Shown piece after piece: positions 9,043 to 18,664 of a stretch of DNA of 64,000 nt; position 1 is the stretch's first letter, and each line of letters begins with the position of its first letter. Source of the DNA: Nocardioides halotolerans DSM 19273 (GTDB lineage: Bacteria > Actinomycetota > Actinomycetes > Propionibacteriales > Nocardioidaceae); contig NZ_KE383923.1 in assembly GCF_000422805.1 (NCBI RefSeq), positions 433,669 through 497,668 of the forward strand, written 5' to 3'. The position numbers and the translations under genes were made by a program. Below the pieces are notes generated by a model. That model saw nothing but the letters and a program-made list of their open reading frames with translations, had not been told where the DNA came from and did no database searches.

Positions 9043-10203
9043 GTGCACTTCGAGTTGACTGACGCGCAACGCGCCATCCAAGACTCGGTCGGAAAGATCT
9101 GCAACCGCTTCAGTGAGGACTACTGGGCCGGCCTCGACGACGTACGGGCCTATCCGGACGAATTCGTCAAGGCACTGACGGACGAAGGCTGGCTGGGGCT
9201 CATGATCCCCGAGGAGTACGGCGGCGGTGGGGGCACCGTGAGCGATGCCGCCCTCGTCCTCGAGGCCATCACTCGACACGGCGCCGTCGCTGCCAGCGCA
9301 CATGCCCAGATGTACACGATGGGGACGTTGCTCAGGCACGGCTCGACGGACCAGAAGGCCAGGTACTTGCCCAGGCTGGCTTCTGGGGAGCTTCGTCTCC
9401 AAGCGTTCGGGCTGACCGAGCCCGAAGCAGGATCCGACACGTTGAGCATGCGCACTACTGCCGTACGCGACGGTGACCACTACGTCATCAACGGCGGGAA
9501 GATCTTCACGTCTCGTTTCCAGCACTCCGATGTGATGATGCTCATTGCTCGCACGACCCCCCAGGAGCAAGCCCAGCACCGGACCCACGGGCTCAGCGTC
9601 TTTCTAGTAGACCTCGCGGAAGCAGGCGACGCGATCAGCGTCCGCCCCATCAAGACGATGGTCAACCACGAGACGAATCAGCTCTTCTTCGACGATCTGC
9701 GCGTGCCGGCCAACAACCTGATCGGACAGGAGGGCGAAGGGTTCACCTACCTGCTGAGCGGGCTCAACGTGGAAAGGATCCTCGTCGCCTCGGAATGCAT
9801 TGGAGCGGGTCTTTGGTTCGTCGATCGATCAGCGCGCTACGCCGGCGAGCGCGTCGTCTTCGGTCGGGCGATCGGGGCCAACCAAGGTGTCCAGTTTCCC
9901 ATCGCACAGGCGTTCGCACAGCTCGAGGCCGCCAGCCTCATGCGCTGGCAGGCGGCCGCGATGTTCGAGGCAGGTCACACGAAAGGCTATGAGGCGAACA
10001 CGGCAAAGCTACTGGCCTCCCAGGCATCGTGGGCGGCGGCGAACGCCGCCATGGACACCTTCGGCGGGTACGGCTTCGCTGAGGAGTACGGCATCGAACG
10101 CAGGTTCCGCGAGGCACGACTCTTCATGGTGGCGCCGGTCAGCAACAACCTGGTCCTGGCGCACATCGGTCAGCACGTACTGGGGATGCCCAGGACTTTC
10201 TAG
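9043..10203 (+). CDS. Acyl-CoA dehydrogenase
   Basis: 386-residue flavoprotein that would make an alpha,beta double bond in an acyl-CoA and hand electrons to ETF. The FAD/substrate strand reads FGLTEPEAGSDTLSM near residues 124-138. The C-terminal domain has FGGYGFAEEYGIER followed by RLFMVAPVSNNLVLAHIGQHVLGMP. The YEGT motif that carries the catalytic Glu in medium-chain enzymes is APVS here, a feature of a distinct acyl-CoA dehydrogenase subgroup, so the base must lie elsewhere. GTG start preceded by AAAGGA. It sits 46 bases after the lyase gene. Confidence 0.88.
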   Translation: MHFELTDAQRAIQDSVGKICNRFSEDYWAGLDDVRAYPDEFVKALTDEGWLGLMIPEEYGGGGGTVSDAALVLEAITRHGAVAASAHAQMYTMGTLLRHGSTDQKARYLPRLASGELRLQAFGLTEPEAGSDTLSMRTTAVRDGDHYVINGGKIFTSRFQHSDVMMLIARTTPQEQAQHRTHGLSVFLVDLAEAGDAISVRPIKTMVNHETNQLFFDDLRVPANNLIGQEGEGFTYLLSGLNVERILVASECIGAGLWFVDRSARYAGERVVFGRAIGANQGVQFPIAQAFAQLEAASLMRWQAAAMFEAGHTKGYEANTAKLLASQASWAAANAAMDTFGGYGFAEEYGIERRFREARLFMVAPVSNNLVLAHIGQHVLGMPRTF

Positions 10204-10287
10204 TCGAGCGCATCGGAGCGCAATCGGACGAGGACCACACGACAAACTGCCGATGAGGCGCGGGACGAGAGAGGCGAGACAGGCACC

Positions 10288-12300
10288 GTGACCCTGGACC
10301 TTCCTGAGTGGTTCGTCAACGATCGTTGGGTGCCGCCACCCGGCAGCGTGGAGCTGACGAGGACGTGGCAGTTCATGGTGAAACACGGCCTTCGGGACTA
10401 CCACGATTTCCTGCGCCGAAGTGCGGACGATCCAAACTGGTTCTACCCAGCCATCTTCGACTTCTTGAGTCTCGACTGGATGGAATCCTTCGACAGCGTC
10501 CTCGATGTCTCTGACGGGCCCGAGTGGTCGCACTGGTTCTCGGGCGGGAGGACGAACCTGGCGTGGCTGAGCGTCGATCGCTGGCTGCTCACGACCCCGG
10601 ACAAAGCCGCCCTCATCTGGTGCTCTGAGGACGGTGCAAGCTTGGAGCTGACCTACGCTCAGCTGGCTGGCGCGGTGTCCGCTGCGGCGACCGGGCTCCG
10701 CGAGCTCGGCGTCGAGCGGGGCGACCGGGTTGGCCTATACCTCCCGACCATCCCAGAAGCGGTCATCGCGTTCCTTGCGATTGCCAAGATCGGGGCGATC
10801 GCCGTTCCGGCCTTCAGCGGCTACGGGGCGGAGGCTCTCGCGCAACGCCTGGCGCTCTCCAACGCCAAGGTGCTCATCACCGCCGACAGGGCCCGCCGAC
10901 GCGGACGGGCCATCGATCTCAAGTCGATTGCCGACGCCGCCTGCGACACCGTCGGTTCGGTCGAACGGGTCGTCGTCGTAGAACACGGCGAGGCGGGACG
11001 CGGGACCCGTCTCGCCCGCGACGTCGCATGGTCGACGCTGATCCAGGGAGACTCAGACAACGACATCGAGGCGTTCGACCCCGCGACCCCGTGCCTTCTG
11101 GCTTTCACGAGCGGAACCAGCGGACCACCCAAAGGCGCGGTGCATTGTCACGGCCGATTCGCATACGGGATCCCGATCACGTTCGGCCTCAACTTCGACG
11201 TCTGCGCTGACGACCGAGTGCTCTGGCCCAGCGACACCGGGTGGATGATGTCTCAGAACAGCTTGGTCGGCACGCTCGCGCTCGGCGCCACTGTTGTTCT
11301 GATGGAGGGAGTGCCGACCTATCCGTCGCCGAGAACTGTCTGGTCGATCGTCGCGGACCACGCCGTGACACACCTGGGGATGGCACCGACAGTCACCCGT
11401 GCCATGGCTGCCGCCGACGTGAACGTCATCGAAGAGCACGACCTGCGCACCTTGCGTATCCTCGGGAGCGCCGGCGAGCCGATGACGTCCTCGCCATGGA
11501 GGTGGCTGCACCGGCATGTCGGACGTGGTGTCCGCCCGATCATCGACCTGTCCGGTGGCACGGAGGCCGGCGCGCTTCTCGTGGGAAGCCCGATCGTCGA
11601 GACGCCGGAGTGTCACTTCTCCGGTCTGGCGCCGGGCATCCGGGCCGAGGTGCGCGACGCCAAGGGCGACCTCACCCTCGGTGAACCTGGCGAGATGGTG
11701 GTCACTCAGGCAGGACCGTCCATGACGCTGGGCTTCTGGGACGACGCCGAAGGCTACGTCAACCGCCACTGGCGACAGTGGCCAGGAGCCTGGGTCCAAG
11801 GCGATCGCGCCGTTGAACACCTTGATGGCACGTGGCAACTGGTGGGGCGCTCGGATGACCTCATCAAAGTCGCTGGAAAGCGCGTTGGTCCCGAAGAGTA
11901 CGAGCGACTTGCGTGCGAGGTCCCCCAGGTAGTCCTGGCCGTCGCGGTGGGGGTTCCCGATCATGACAAAGGCGAGGCGGTGAACCTCGTCCTCGAGGTG
12001 TCTGCTGCGAACCCGTCCCCAGAAGAAGTCCTGGCCGCCGTACGCGCCCGAATCGAACAGGCGATGGGTCGAGCCTTCAGCCCAGCGATCATTCGCATCG
12101 TCGACGCCATTCCGCAAACCGGAAACGGCAAGGTGAACCGGCGTGCCGTCCGAGAGTTGCTGACATCGACCGACCCGCCGGACCAACCGCCGGGCGACGA
12201 GGAGGTCCTCCTCGTGGGTGGCGTCCCGCCTGGGCATGCGGGATGCATCGAGCGCTCAGAACAATCACACACTGCGAGAGACGGACGAGCTGATGAGTAG
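10288..12300 (+). CDS. AMP-forming acyl-CoA synthetase (acetyl/propionyl-CoA synthetase type)
   Basis: 670-residue ANL-superfamily ligase that would activate a carboxylic acid with ATP and CoA. The ATP-binding loop is TSGTSGPPKGAVHCHG, the adenylate motif is WPSDTGWMM, the hinge region reads DDLIKVAGKRVGPEEYE, and the catalytic Lys lies in PQTGNGKVNRR. The N-terminal 60 residues (WFVNDRW... DPNWFYPAIFD) match the acetyl-CoA-synthetase type rather than long-chain ligases. The last 40 residues are low-complexity and overlap the next gene by 8 bases. GTG start with a purine-rich stretch upstream. Confidence 0.88.
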   Translation: MTLDLPEWFVNDRWVPPPGSVELTRTWQFMVKHGLRDYHDFLRRSADDPNWFYPAIFDFLSLDWMESFDSVLDVSDGPEWSHWFSGGRTNLAWLSVDRWLLTTPDKAALIWCSEDGASLELTYAQLAGAVSAAATGLRELGVERGDRVGLYLPTIPEAVIAFLAIAKIGAIAVPAFSGYGAEALAQRLALSNAKVLITADRARRRGRAIDLKSIADAACDTVGSVERVVVVEHGEAGRGTRLARDVAWSTLIQGDSDNDIEAFDPATPCLLAFTSGTSGPPKGAVHCHGRFAYGIPITFGLNFDVCADDRVLWPSDTGWMMSQNSLVGTLALGATVVLMEGVPTYPSPRTVWSIVADHAVTHLGMAPTVTRAMAAADVNVIEEHDLRTLRILGSAGEPMTSSPWRWLHRHVGRGVRPIIDLSGGTEAGALLVGSPIVETPECHFSGLAPGIRAEVRDAKGDLTLGEPGEMVVTQAGPSMTLGFWDDAEGYVNRHWRQWPGAWVQGDRAVEHLDGTWQLVGRSDDLIKVAGKRVGPEEYERLACEVPQVVLAVAVGVPDHDKGEAVNLVLEVSAANPSPEEVLAAVRARIEQAMGRAFSPAIIRIVDAIPQTGNGKVNRRAVRELLTSTDPPDQPPGDEEVLLVGGVPPGHAGCIERSEQSHTARDGRADE

Positions 12301-13447
12301 TTGTTGGACCGCGGCAGTGACTGGCGTCGGCCAGACCGAGTTCTCGAGCGGCAGCGGCCGCAGCCAGTCCCGCCTCGCCATCGAGGCTGCCCTCTTGGCC
12401 ATCGCGGATGCTGGACTCAACCCCGGTGACATCGACGGGATCATCCCCTACCAGATCGGACCACCAGCGGAAGATCTGATCGCGATGCTCGGGCTCGGAG
12501 ACGTCCGGTTCACTGCCGTCTCTCATCTGGGCGGCGCTAGCCCGGTCGCCGGGCTCCGCACGGCCTCCCTTGCCATCGCAGCGGGCCAGGCAGAGGCCGT
12601 CCTGATGTACGTCGCGAGAAATGGTCGGTCGGGGGACAGAGTCGAGTCGCGCGTGACGCAGCAAGTGCCCGGTCAGCAGTTCCGTCACGGCCTCGAACAC
12701 CCTCTAGGACTCAGTCTCCCGGTCCAGACCTACAGCCTCATGTGCCGCCGACACATGCTTGACTTCGGCACCACGAGGGAGCAACTGGGCAAAGTCGCCG
12801 TCACCATGCGTGAACATGCTCTACTCAACCCGCATGCCCAGATGTACGGCCGAGAGCTCACATTCGAGCAGTACGTCACCTCGAAGCCGATCGCACTCCC
12901 CTACCTGATGTTCGACTGCTCCCTTGAGACGGATGGCGCGTCGGCGATCGTGATCACGTCGGCAGAGAGAGCGCGAGACCTTCCCCAGCCGCCAGTCCTG
13001 ATCAGAGGCGTTGCCGAGGGTCACGCGGACTCCGCCGACGACCTCAGCGCCAGGAACCCGATCTACGGTACGGGCCTCGCCAAGGCTGCACCTCGAGCGT
13101 TCCGTGAGGCCGGCATCGGGCCAGCAGACGTGGACGTCGCTCTGATCTACGACTGCTTCACCTTCCAAGTGATCCAGCAACTTGAAGCGGCTGGCTTCGC
13201 GCCCCTCGGCCAGGGTGGAGCATTCGTCGAGGCCGGAGAGATCGCGCTCAGCGGCGGATCCCTACCCGTCAACCCGCACGGCGGACTTCTGTCAGAGGGC
13301 CACCTCGCTGGCATGAACCACATCGTCGAGGCAGTGCTCCAGCTTCGTCACGCCGGTGGTGATCGCCAGGTCCCAGGAGCAGAAGTAGCGGCGGTGACCG
13401 GCTGGGGCGACCTCGGCGACGGTTCACTTGCAGTGTTGACCAACTAG
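12293..13447 (+). CDS. Thiolase-like lipid-transfer protein (SCP2/Ltp2 type)
   Basis: 384-residue thiolase-fold protein. The ATG at 12293 is used because the true N-terminal strand AAVTGVGQTEF follows it; it overlaps the synthetase stop. The position of the thiolase nucleophilic Cys is GGASPVAGLRTA, so no acyl-enzyme Cys is present. It keeps YDCFTFQVIQQLE and NPHGGLLSEGH, the segments used by Ltp2/ChsH2-type retro-aldolases, which need a DUF35 partner. The next gene is such a partner. Probable role: C-C cleavage of a beta-hydroxyacyl-CoA rather than thiolysis. Substrate unknown. Confidence 0.8.
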   Translation: MSSCWTAAVTGVGQTEFSSGSGRSQSRLAIEAALLAIADAGLNPGDIDGIIPYQIGPPAEDLIAMLGLGDVRFTAVSHLGGASPVAGLRTASLAIAAGQAEAVLMYVARNGRSGDRVESRVTQQVPGQQFRHGLEHPLGLSLPVQTYSLMCRRHMLDFGTTREQLGKVAVTMREHALLNPHAQMYGRELTFEQYVTSKPIALPYLMFDCSLETDGASAIVITSAERARDLPQPPVLIRGVAEGHADSADDLSARNPIYGTGLAKAAPRAFREAGIGPADVDVALIYDCFTFQVIQQLEAAGFAPLGQGGAFVEAGEIALSGGSLPVNPHGGLLSEGHLAGMNHIVEAVLQLRHAGGDRQVPGAEVAAVTGWGDLGDGSLAVLTN

Positions 13448-13457
13448 GAGAACAGCC

Positions 13458-13895
13458 GTGAACGCAGAGCTCGCAGCACTCGACGGACCCCGCCCCGACA
13501 GGCGGGATCCGGAGATCCGCCATTTTTGGGACGGCCTCACAGAGCGGGAGCTCCGCGCGCAGGTGTGCGCAGATTGTCAAGGCGTGCAATGGCCCCCACG
13601 TGCGGCATGCGTCAAGTGCCAGAGCCTTCAGCTCACCTGGCACGTCATCGCCGGCTCGGGCACGCTGTCGACGTGGACCGAGGTACACCGCACCGGGCTT
13701 GCGGGATACCAGGACCTCGTTCCCTATGCAGTGGGCATCGTCGAGATCGACGAAACTCCCGTCCGAATGGTCGGCTACATCCACACGCCCGACATCGACA
13801 CCCTCGTCGCCGGTGAACGCCTCGTGGTCAGGTTCGCCGAACGAGGCGAGGGGGTCGTGTTGCCAGTGTGGCACCGGGAGAGCGAGGGCGCATGA
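13458..13895 (+). CDS. DUF35 OB-fold / zinc-ribbon protein, partner of the thiolase-like protein
   Basis: 145-residue protein with an N-terminal rubredoxin-like zinc ribbon (CADC at about 38-41 and CVKC at about 52-55) and a C-terminal OB fold (about 65-140) with GSGTLSTWTEVHRTG and VPYAVGIVEID. In known Ltp2-DUF35 and ChsH1-ChsH2-like complexes, this partner completes the active complex. GTG start with GGAGAA upstream, 10 bases after the thiolase-like stop. The stop overlaps the next ATG (ATGA), so the three genes are translated as a unit. Confidence 0.85.
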   Translation: MNAELAALDGPRPDRRDPEIRHFWDGLTERELRAQVCADCQGVQWPPRAACVKCQSLQLTWHVIAGSGTLSTWTEVHRTGLAGYQDLVPYAVGIVEIDETPVRMVGYIHTPDIDTLVAGERLVVRFAERGEGVVLPVWHRESEGA

Positions 13896-14677
13896 CCCAG
13901 GATCCGCTCCTCGTTTCTCGCGACGGCCACGTTGCGACGGTGACTCTGAATCGCCCCAGTCGGCTGAATGCGCTCAACGGTGCGCTCTTCGACGCCTTGG
14001 CATCGACCTGGCGAGAGCTGGACAAGGACGACGATGTGCGGGCCGTGGTACTCACCGGTGCGGGAGACCGTGCCTTCTGCGTGGGCGGTGACCTCAAAGA
14101 GTTCGCAGCCCTCAGGGCACGACACTCGAGCGACGTCCGCGCTGGAGCTCCGCCTCGCTACCTCAGCGCCACCTACGAATGGGAGATCAGCAAGCCGGTC
14201 ATTGGCGCGATCAATGGATACGCGCTCGCAGGGGGATTCATGTTGGCTCTGCAGTGCGATCTCCGAGTTGCTAGCAACTCGGCCACCTTCGGCATCACCG
14301 AGGCACAGGTCGGTCGCGCGGCGCCGTGGTCGGTACCGCTTCTGTGGGCGATGCCAAGCGCCATCGCGCTAGAGATGCTCCTGCTCGGACGGACCATCGG
14401 AGCCGAACGCGCACACCAGGTCGGACTCGTCAACGAGGTGACGCCGCCGGAGGAGACCCTTCGACGTGCTCAAGAACTCGCCGCACAGATCTCTGAGAAC
14501 GCCCCTCTGACCGTCCAGGCCCACAAGCGGCTGTTCTACAGGACGATGGACGTCGGCAGGGCTGCCGGCTATCTCGTCGCCGACGACATGTGTCGGGTCG
14601 TGTACGCCAGCGACGACTGCCAAGAAGGACAGTCGGCATTCGCCGAGGGACGCAAGCCGGAATGGACCGGCCGCTGA
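13892..14677 (+). CDS. Enoyl-CoA hydratase/isomerase family protein (one catalytic Glu replaced by Met)
   Basis: 261-residue crotonase-fold protein; ATG chosen from the ATGA overlap with the upstream stop. Oxyanion-hole segments are AFCVGGDLKEF and NGYALAGGFM. The position of hydratase E144 is Met (AGGFM), while the E164 equivalent is present (ITEAQVG). Single-Glu members are often isomerases or act on 2-enoyl-CoAs by other routes. It ends in the usual SAFAEGRKPEWTGR. Third crotonase-fold gene of the region, each with a different active-site pattern. Confidence 0.85.
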   Translation: MTQDPLLVSRDGHVATVTLNRPSRLNALNGALFDALASTWRELDKDDDVRAVVLTGAGDRAFCVGGDLKEFAALRARHSSDVRAGAPPRYLSATYEWEISKPVIGAINGYALAGGFMLALQCDLRVASNSATFGITEAQVGRAAPWSVPLLWAMPSAIALEMLLLGRTIGAERAHQVGLVNEVTPPEETLRRAQELAAQISENAPLTVQAHKRLFYRTMDVGRAAGYLVADDMCRVVYASDDCQEGQSAFAEGRKPEWTGR

Positions 14678-14722
14678 CCACCCGATCCCGAGGTCGCCGC
14701 GGTCTCGGAAGGAGGAGGCATC

Positions 14723-16099
14723 GTGTCTCTGGCGGATGAGATAGCGGCTCTCAGTGACCTGGCTCGGAGCTCCCATCTGGCGCCCCAAATCGGGCATCTG
14801 GTCACGGAGTCCTTCGTGGACACCCTGGCCTGCGTCATCTCCGGAGCGGGTTCACCAGCCGGTCGGCTCCTCCGCCAGCACAGGCTGCTCACCGGTAGGT
14901 CCGACCTCGAGGCGCGGATCCCAGGAAGCACCGATCGACAGTCATTGATGGACGCCGCGTTGACCATCGGTACCTGCGCCCATGTCGCAGACTTTGACGA
15001 CGTGTGCTGGGAGATGATGGGGCACCCGTCGGCGGTTCTCATATCGGCTCTGTTGCCAGCTGGTGAGGCTCTCGGCAGTTCGGGACAGGATCTCGTTTCC
15101 GCATACCTGGTCGGCTACGAGGTGATGGTGAGCCTGGGTCACGCAATCACTCCCGAGCACTACTTACGGGGCTGGCACGCCACAGCTACCTGCGGCACGT
15201 TAGGGGCCGCGGCCGCCATTGCGACCCTGTTGCGTCTCGACCCCGTCCAGTTCACCTCCGCTCTCGGCATCGCCGCATCGCAAGCCGCAGGTCTGCGCCA
15301 GAACTTCGGCAGCATGGTGAAGCCGTTCCATGTCGGCATGGCGGCGCGAAACGGCTTGCAAGCTGCGTTCTTGGGAGAGGCTGGACTCGTGGCAGACTCA
15401 CACGCCCTGGACGGCGAGTCTGGCTTCCTCAACGCGTTCGGACCTGACACGAGCACCTCGGTGCACCTCGCTCAAGACCTGTCGCAGCTCCTCATCACGA
15501 AGTACGGACTCACTAGGAAGCAATACCCGTCTTGCGCAGCAACGCATCAGGCCATAGACGCGGCTCGGAGCATTTACCGTCGAACGGTCCTGCCACCCGA
15601 ACGGGACCTTGCAGTCAGGGTGCTCGTGGCGCCTGCATGCTTGCCGCCTCTGCTCACGCGGTTTCCAACGACCGCCTTGGAGCGCAAGTTCAGCATGGAG
15701 TTCTGCGTAGCGAGCGCACTCCTGGCGGGAGAGGTCGACATGTCTCGCTTCGAGGATGATGCTCCCCCCGATGACGCGGTGACCAGTCTCATGAAACGCG
15801 TCGAGGTGAGCCTCCACCCAGAGCTCTCAGCCATCCCCGAGAACAGTGCTGAGGCGTCCGCGGCCGAGGTAGTCGTGACGACCTCGCGCGGCACCGCCTT
15901 GGATCGGGAACGGGTTTTGTTAGCAGAAGGTTCGCCCGCAAACCCTCTGTCCGAGGCGGCGCTGCGCCTGAAGTTTGAAGCTCTTGTGGCTCCGGTGCTG
16001 ACCGATCGAGGTGCTGCCCATGCCTACGCTTCAGCGTCGGGGCTTTCCACTGTCGGAAACGTCCGAAGCTTGGTCGACGCGCTGGTTCTGCCTTCGTAG
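14723..16099 (+). CDS. MmgE/PrpD family protein
   Basis: 458-residue member of the MmgE/PrpD family, which includes 2-methylcitrate dehydratase, cis-aconitate decarboxylase (iminodisuccinate-type epimerases are also known). The all-helical N-terminal domain has DTLACVISGAGSPAG and HVADFDDVCWEMMGHPSAVL; the smaller C-terminal domain spans roughly 270-400. No methylcitrate synthase or lyase is nearby, so a propionate role is not supported; dehydration or isomerisation of a branched dicarboxylic acid is equally possible. GTG start with GGAGGAGG upstream. Last gene of the first rightward operon, convergent with the ABC transporter genes. Confidence 0.85.
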   Translation: MSLADEIAALSDLARSSHLAPQIGHLVTESFVDTLACVISGAGSPAGRLLRQHRLLTGRSDLEARIPGSTDRQSLMDAALTIGTCAHVADFDDVCWEMMGHPSAVLISALLPAGEALGSSGQDLVSAYLVGYEVMVSLGHAITPEHYLRGWHATATCGTLGAAAAIATLLRLDPVQFTSALGIAASQAAGLRQNFGSMVKPFHVGMAARNGLQAAFLGEAGLVADSHALDGESGFLNAFGPDTSTSVHLAQDLSQLLITKYGLTRKQYPSCAATHQAIDAARSIYRRTVLPPERDLAVRVLVAPACLPPLLTRFPTTALERKFSMEFCVASALLAGEVDMSRFEDDAPPDDAVTSLMKRVEVSLHPELSAIPENSAEASAAEVVVTTSRGTALDRERVLLAEGSPANPLSEAALRLKFEALVAPVLTDRGAAHAYASASGLSTVGNVRSLVDALVLPS

Positions 16100-16165
16100 C
16101 ACGTGACGAGGTGGAGAGCGGAACACCCGGGCGATGGGCGACGTCCCCGAGCGAACGTGACGCGT

Positions 16166-16936
16166 CTAAGGACTTGCGGGACTCCCGGCTTGGCGCTCCT
16201 CGGCCGTGCCCATGTAGGCAGCTACCGTTTGCTCGGCGGTGAGTTCGCTCGCCGGGCCGTGATACACGACCTCTCCGCGCTTGAGCAGACATGCCGTGTC
16301 CGCCAGGGTCAGGGCAAGGGAGGCTCCCTGCTCGGCGAGGATGATTGCCGCTTCGCCTAGTGTCCCGGTCCGCTTCGACAGCACTGCGTAAATACTCTGG
16401 GTCATGATCGGCGCGAGCCCCATGCTCGGCTCGTCCAAGAGCATCACCTCGGGCCGGGCCATGATCGCTCTGGCGATAGCCAGCATCTGCTGCTCACCTC
16501 CGGACAGGAGGCCGCTTCCCTGCTGTCGGCGCTCGAACAGGCGGGGGAAGAGCTCGTAGCACTCCTCGAACCCCGAGAGTAGGTCTGCCCGCGTCGCACG
16601 CCGCCGGCTTGCCCTGCCTGTCAGCTCCAGATTCTCCTCGACAGTCAGGCTGGCGACCACGCGCCGTCCCTCGGGTGAATGGGCAATACCGCTTCTCAAG
16701 ACGATCTCAGGACGCTTCTTCAAGATGGATGACCCTCGTAGACGGATGTCTCCGGCCGCAACTGGAACGAGGCCACTGATCGACTTCAACAGGCTGGTCT
16801 TGCCCGCTCCATTGGCACCAAGGAGGGCCACCACCTCACCCGGACGGACGCTGAAGCTTGCGTCGGTAACGGCCTCGACGCGTCCATACCTGATCGTGAC
16901 CTGCGTCAGGCTAAGCAGGTCGTCCGATGTATGCAT
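16166..16936 (-). CDS. livF: Branched-chain amino-acid-type ABC transporter ATPase (LivF-like)
   Basis: 256-residue ATPase that powers uptake at the inner face of the membrane. Walker A is GANGAGKTS, the signature is LLSGGEQQM, and Walker B is VMLLDEPSMGLAP. LivF-type length and MGLAP ending distinguish it from LivG. Its start lies 26 bases inside the upstream permease-ATPase gene, so the two are translationally coupled. Last gene of a four-gene leftward operon. Liv-type importers in catabolic islands often carry acids or aromatic compounds rather than amino acids. Confidence 0.9.
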   Translation of the reverse strand: MHTSDDLLSLTQVTIRYGRVEAVTDASFSVRPGEVVALLGANGAGKTSLLKSISGLVPVAAGDIRLRGSSILKKRPEIVLRSGIAHSPEGRRVVASLTVEENLELTGRASRRRATRADLLSGFEECYELFPRLFERRQQGSGLLSGGEQQMLAIARAIMARPEVMLLDEPSMGLAPIMTQSIYAVLSKRTGTLGEAAIILAEQGASLALTLADTACLLKRGEVVYHGPASELTAEQTVAAYMGTAEERQAGSPASP

Positions 16937-18641
16937 CGATCACAGCCTCCTCCTTGAGGATCGAATCGGCGGGTCCGACGGCAATGACTGATCCGAAGTC
17001 CAGGACCATCATCCGATCGCAGTGCTCGGCCATGATGCTGACGTCGTGCTCGACGACCACGACCGTGACGCCACGAGCCCGAACGTGCTGAACCAGCTCA
17101 AAGATCTGAGCTCGTTCGTAGGGCGTCATGCCAGCCGTCGGCTCATCGAGAAGCAAGAGCTTTGGTTGGCTCACGATCGCGCGCGCTATCTCTACCTTGC
17201 GCTGGACACCGTAGGGAAGGCTTTCCGTCGGCTGACTCGCGAGCTCGCCCAGACCGAGCTCGGCCAACGTGTCGCGCACCAGGTCCTTGACCTCTGCCGT
17301 CACATGTTCCCCGAGGCGGCCGTCCGCCATCCTGGGGGAAACGGCTCTCCTGTGGGTGTGATAGGCGCCCAACGAGACGTTGGCTGCAACGGTGAGCTCA
17401 CCCAGGAGACGAATGCCCTGGAAGGTGCGTGCTATCCCCGCGCGAGACAAGCGTTCAGGGTGACCCCACATGGTTGACAGTTCTCGCCCGTCCAACTGCC
17501 CCTTTCCAGCATCGGGAAAGTAGACACCGGACAGGACATTGAGCAGTGACGTCTTTCCCGACCCGTTCGGTCCGATCAGGCCGAACACCTCTTGCGAGTA
17601 GACGAACATGTCTGCGCCCCGCAGAGCCTGGATGCCTCCGAACGACTTCTGGATCCCCTCGAGCGACAGGAGAGGCGACTCTGATGTCCTGTCGGCCGCC
17701 ACAGCTGGCTTCGGTACGGCGATCCCGGCGGCTCGTGGCGTTGATGGTGCGCTGGACGTGTCTCCGTCGAACGCCGAACCTGCTGTGCGGGTTCGTGCGA
17801 GGAGCCACGTCACGAGTCCTCTGCCTGTCCCCACGAGACCTCCGGGAAACAGACCGATGACCAAGACGATGAGCGCACCGTTGATCATGGCGCCGTACTG
17901 ATCGAGGCCGCCCAGAAACAGAGGTAGTCCGAAGATCACGATGCCACCCAGCAGGGGTCCCCACGAGCTGGCCCGGCCGCCGAGGATCGCGGCAGCAAGA
18001 ACTTGGACAAGAAGCGCGAAAGAGTAAGAACTCGGATCCGCGAACCCCGCCTGATTGACGAAGAAGGATCCGCCTAGTCCAGCCAGGAAGCCGGAGGCCA
18101 CGAAGAGCGAAATGCGGTACCACTTGATCCCGATCCCTTGATGAGCAGCCATGATCGGTTCATCCCTGATGGCTGACATCGCAAGTCCAACCCGTGTGCG
18201 CTCCGTGAGCAGGCACACGACCAAGACCAGCGCGATCGAACCGACCAAGTAGAGGTCCACCTGCTCGGGCAGGATCCCGTAGATGCCCTGTGCGCCACCC
18301 GTGAACTCCAACTGCAGGATCAGCTCACGCACGATCTCGCTGAAGCCGATGGTCGCGAGCGCCAAGTAGACGCCGCTGAGCCGCGACAGGAACACGCCCA
18401 ACACGAGCCCTGAGACTGCCCCGAACACGCCGCCTGCTAGCGCCGCGAGCAGGAATGGCCATCCGTGATCTGCGATCAGCACGGCGGTGGTGTAGGCGCC
18501 GATCGCCATGAAGCCGATCTGTGGCATGGCAAAGAGGCCGACGCGGAGAAGGATGAAGACGCTCAGCCCCACGAGGGTGAGCGCGAGCCCCTGTCGGACG
18601 GCATAGTCATAGATCCCGAAGGCGTCGAGAAAGGTCTGCAT
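16911..18641 (-). CDS. Fused Liv-type permease (LivM) and ATPase (LivG)
   Basis: 576-residue natural fusion. Residues about 1-295 form a LivM-like permease with eight or so hydrophobic segments and the family loop around residues 145-160 (AMSAIRDEPIMAAHQGI). Residues about 325-576 form a LivG-like ATPase: Walker A GPNGSGKTS, a degenerate signature LPYGVQRKVEIARA, Walker B LLLLDEPTAGMTP, and the C-terminal RPA end. About 30 Ala/Pro/Ser-rich residues link the two. It is 23 bases after livH. LivMG fusions occur in actinobacteria and proteobacteria, and they leave LivH and LivF as separate partners, as here. Confidence 0.9.
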   Translation of the reverse strand: MQTFLDAFGIYDYAVRQGLALTLVGLSVFILLRVGLFAMPQIGFMAIGAYTTAVLIADHGWPFLLAALAGGVFGAVSGLVLGVFLSRLSGVYLALATIGFSEIVRELILQLEFTGGAQGIYGILPEQVDLYLVGSIALVLVVCLLTERTRVGLAMSAIRDEPIMAAHQGIGIKWYRISLFVASGFLAGLGGSFFVNQAGFADPSSYSFALLVQVLAAAILGGRASSWGPLLGGIVIFGLPLFLGGLDQYGAMINGALIVLVIGLFPGGLVGTGRGLVTWLLARTRTAGSAFDGDTSSAPSTPRAAGIAVPKPAVAADRTSESPLLSLEGIQKSFGGIQALRGADMFVYSQEVFGLIGPNGSGKTSLLNVLSGVYFPDAGKGQLDGRELSTMWGHPERLSRAGIARTFQGIRLLGELTVAANVSLGAYHTHRRAVSPRMADGRLGEHVTAEVKDLVRDTLAELGLGELASQPTESLPYGVQRKVEIARAIVSQPKLLLLDEPTAGMTPYERAQIFELVQHVRARGVTVVVVEHDVSIMAEHCDRMMVLDFGSVIAVGPADSILKEEAVIDAYIGRPA

Positions 18642-18664
18642 GCGTATATCCGTCCCAGGTCCGG

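Noticed and set aside
12218..12292. Extended N-terminus of the thiolase-like protein
   Set aside because: The extra residues overlap the acyl-CoA synthetase gene and do not fit the thiolase fold; the ATG at 12293 directly precedes the first strand.
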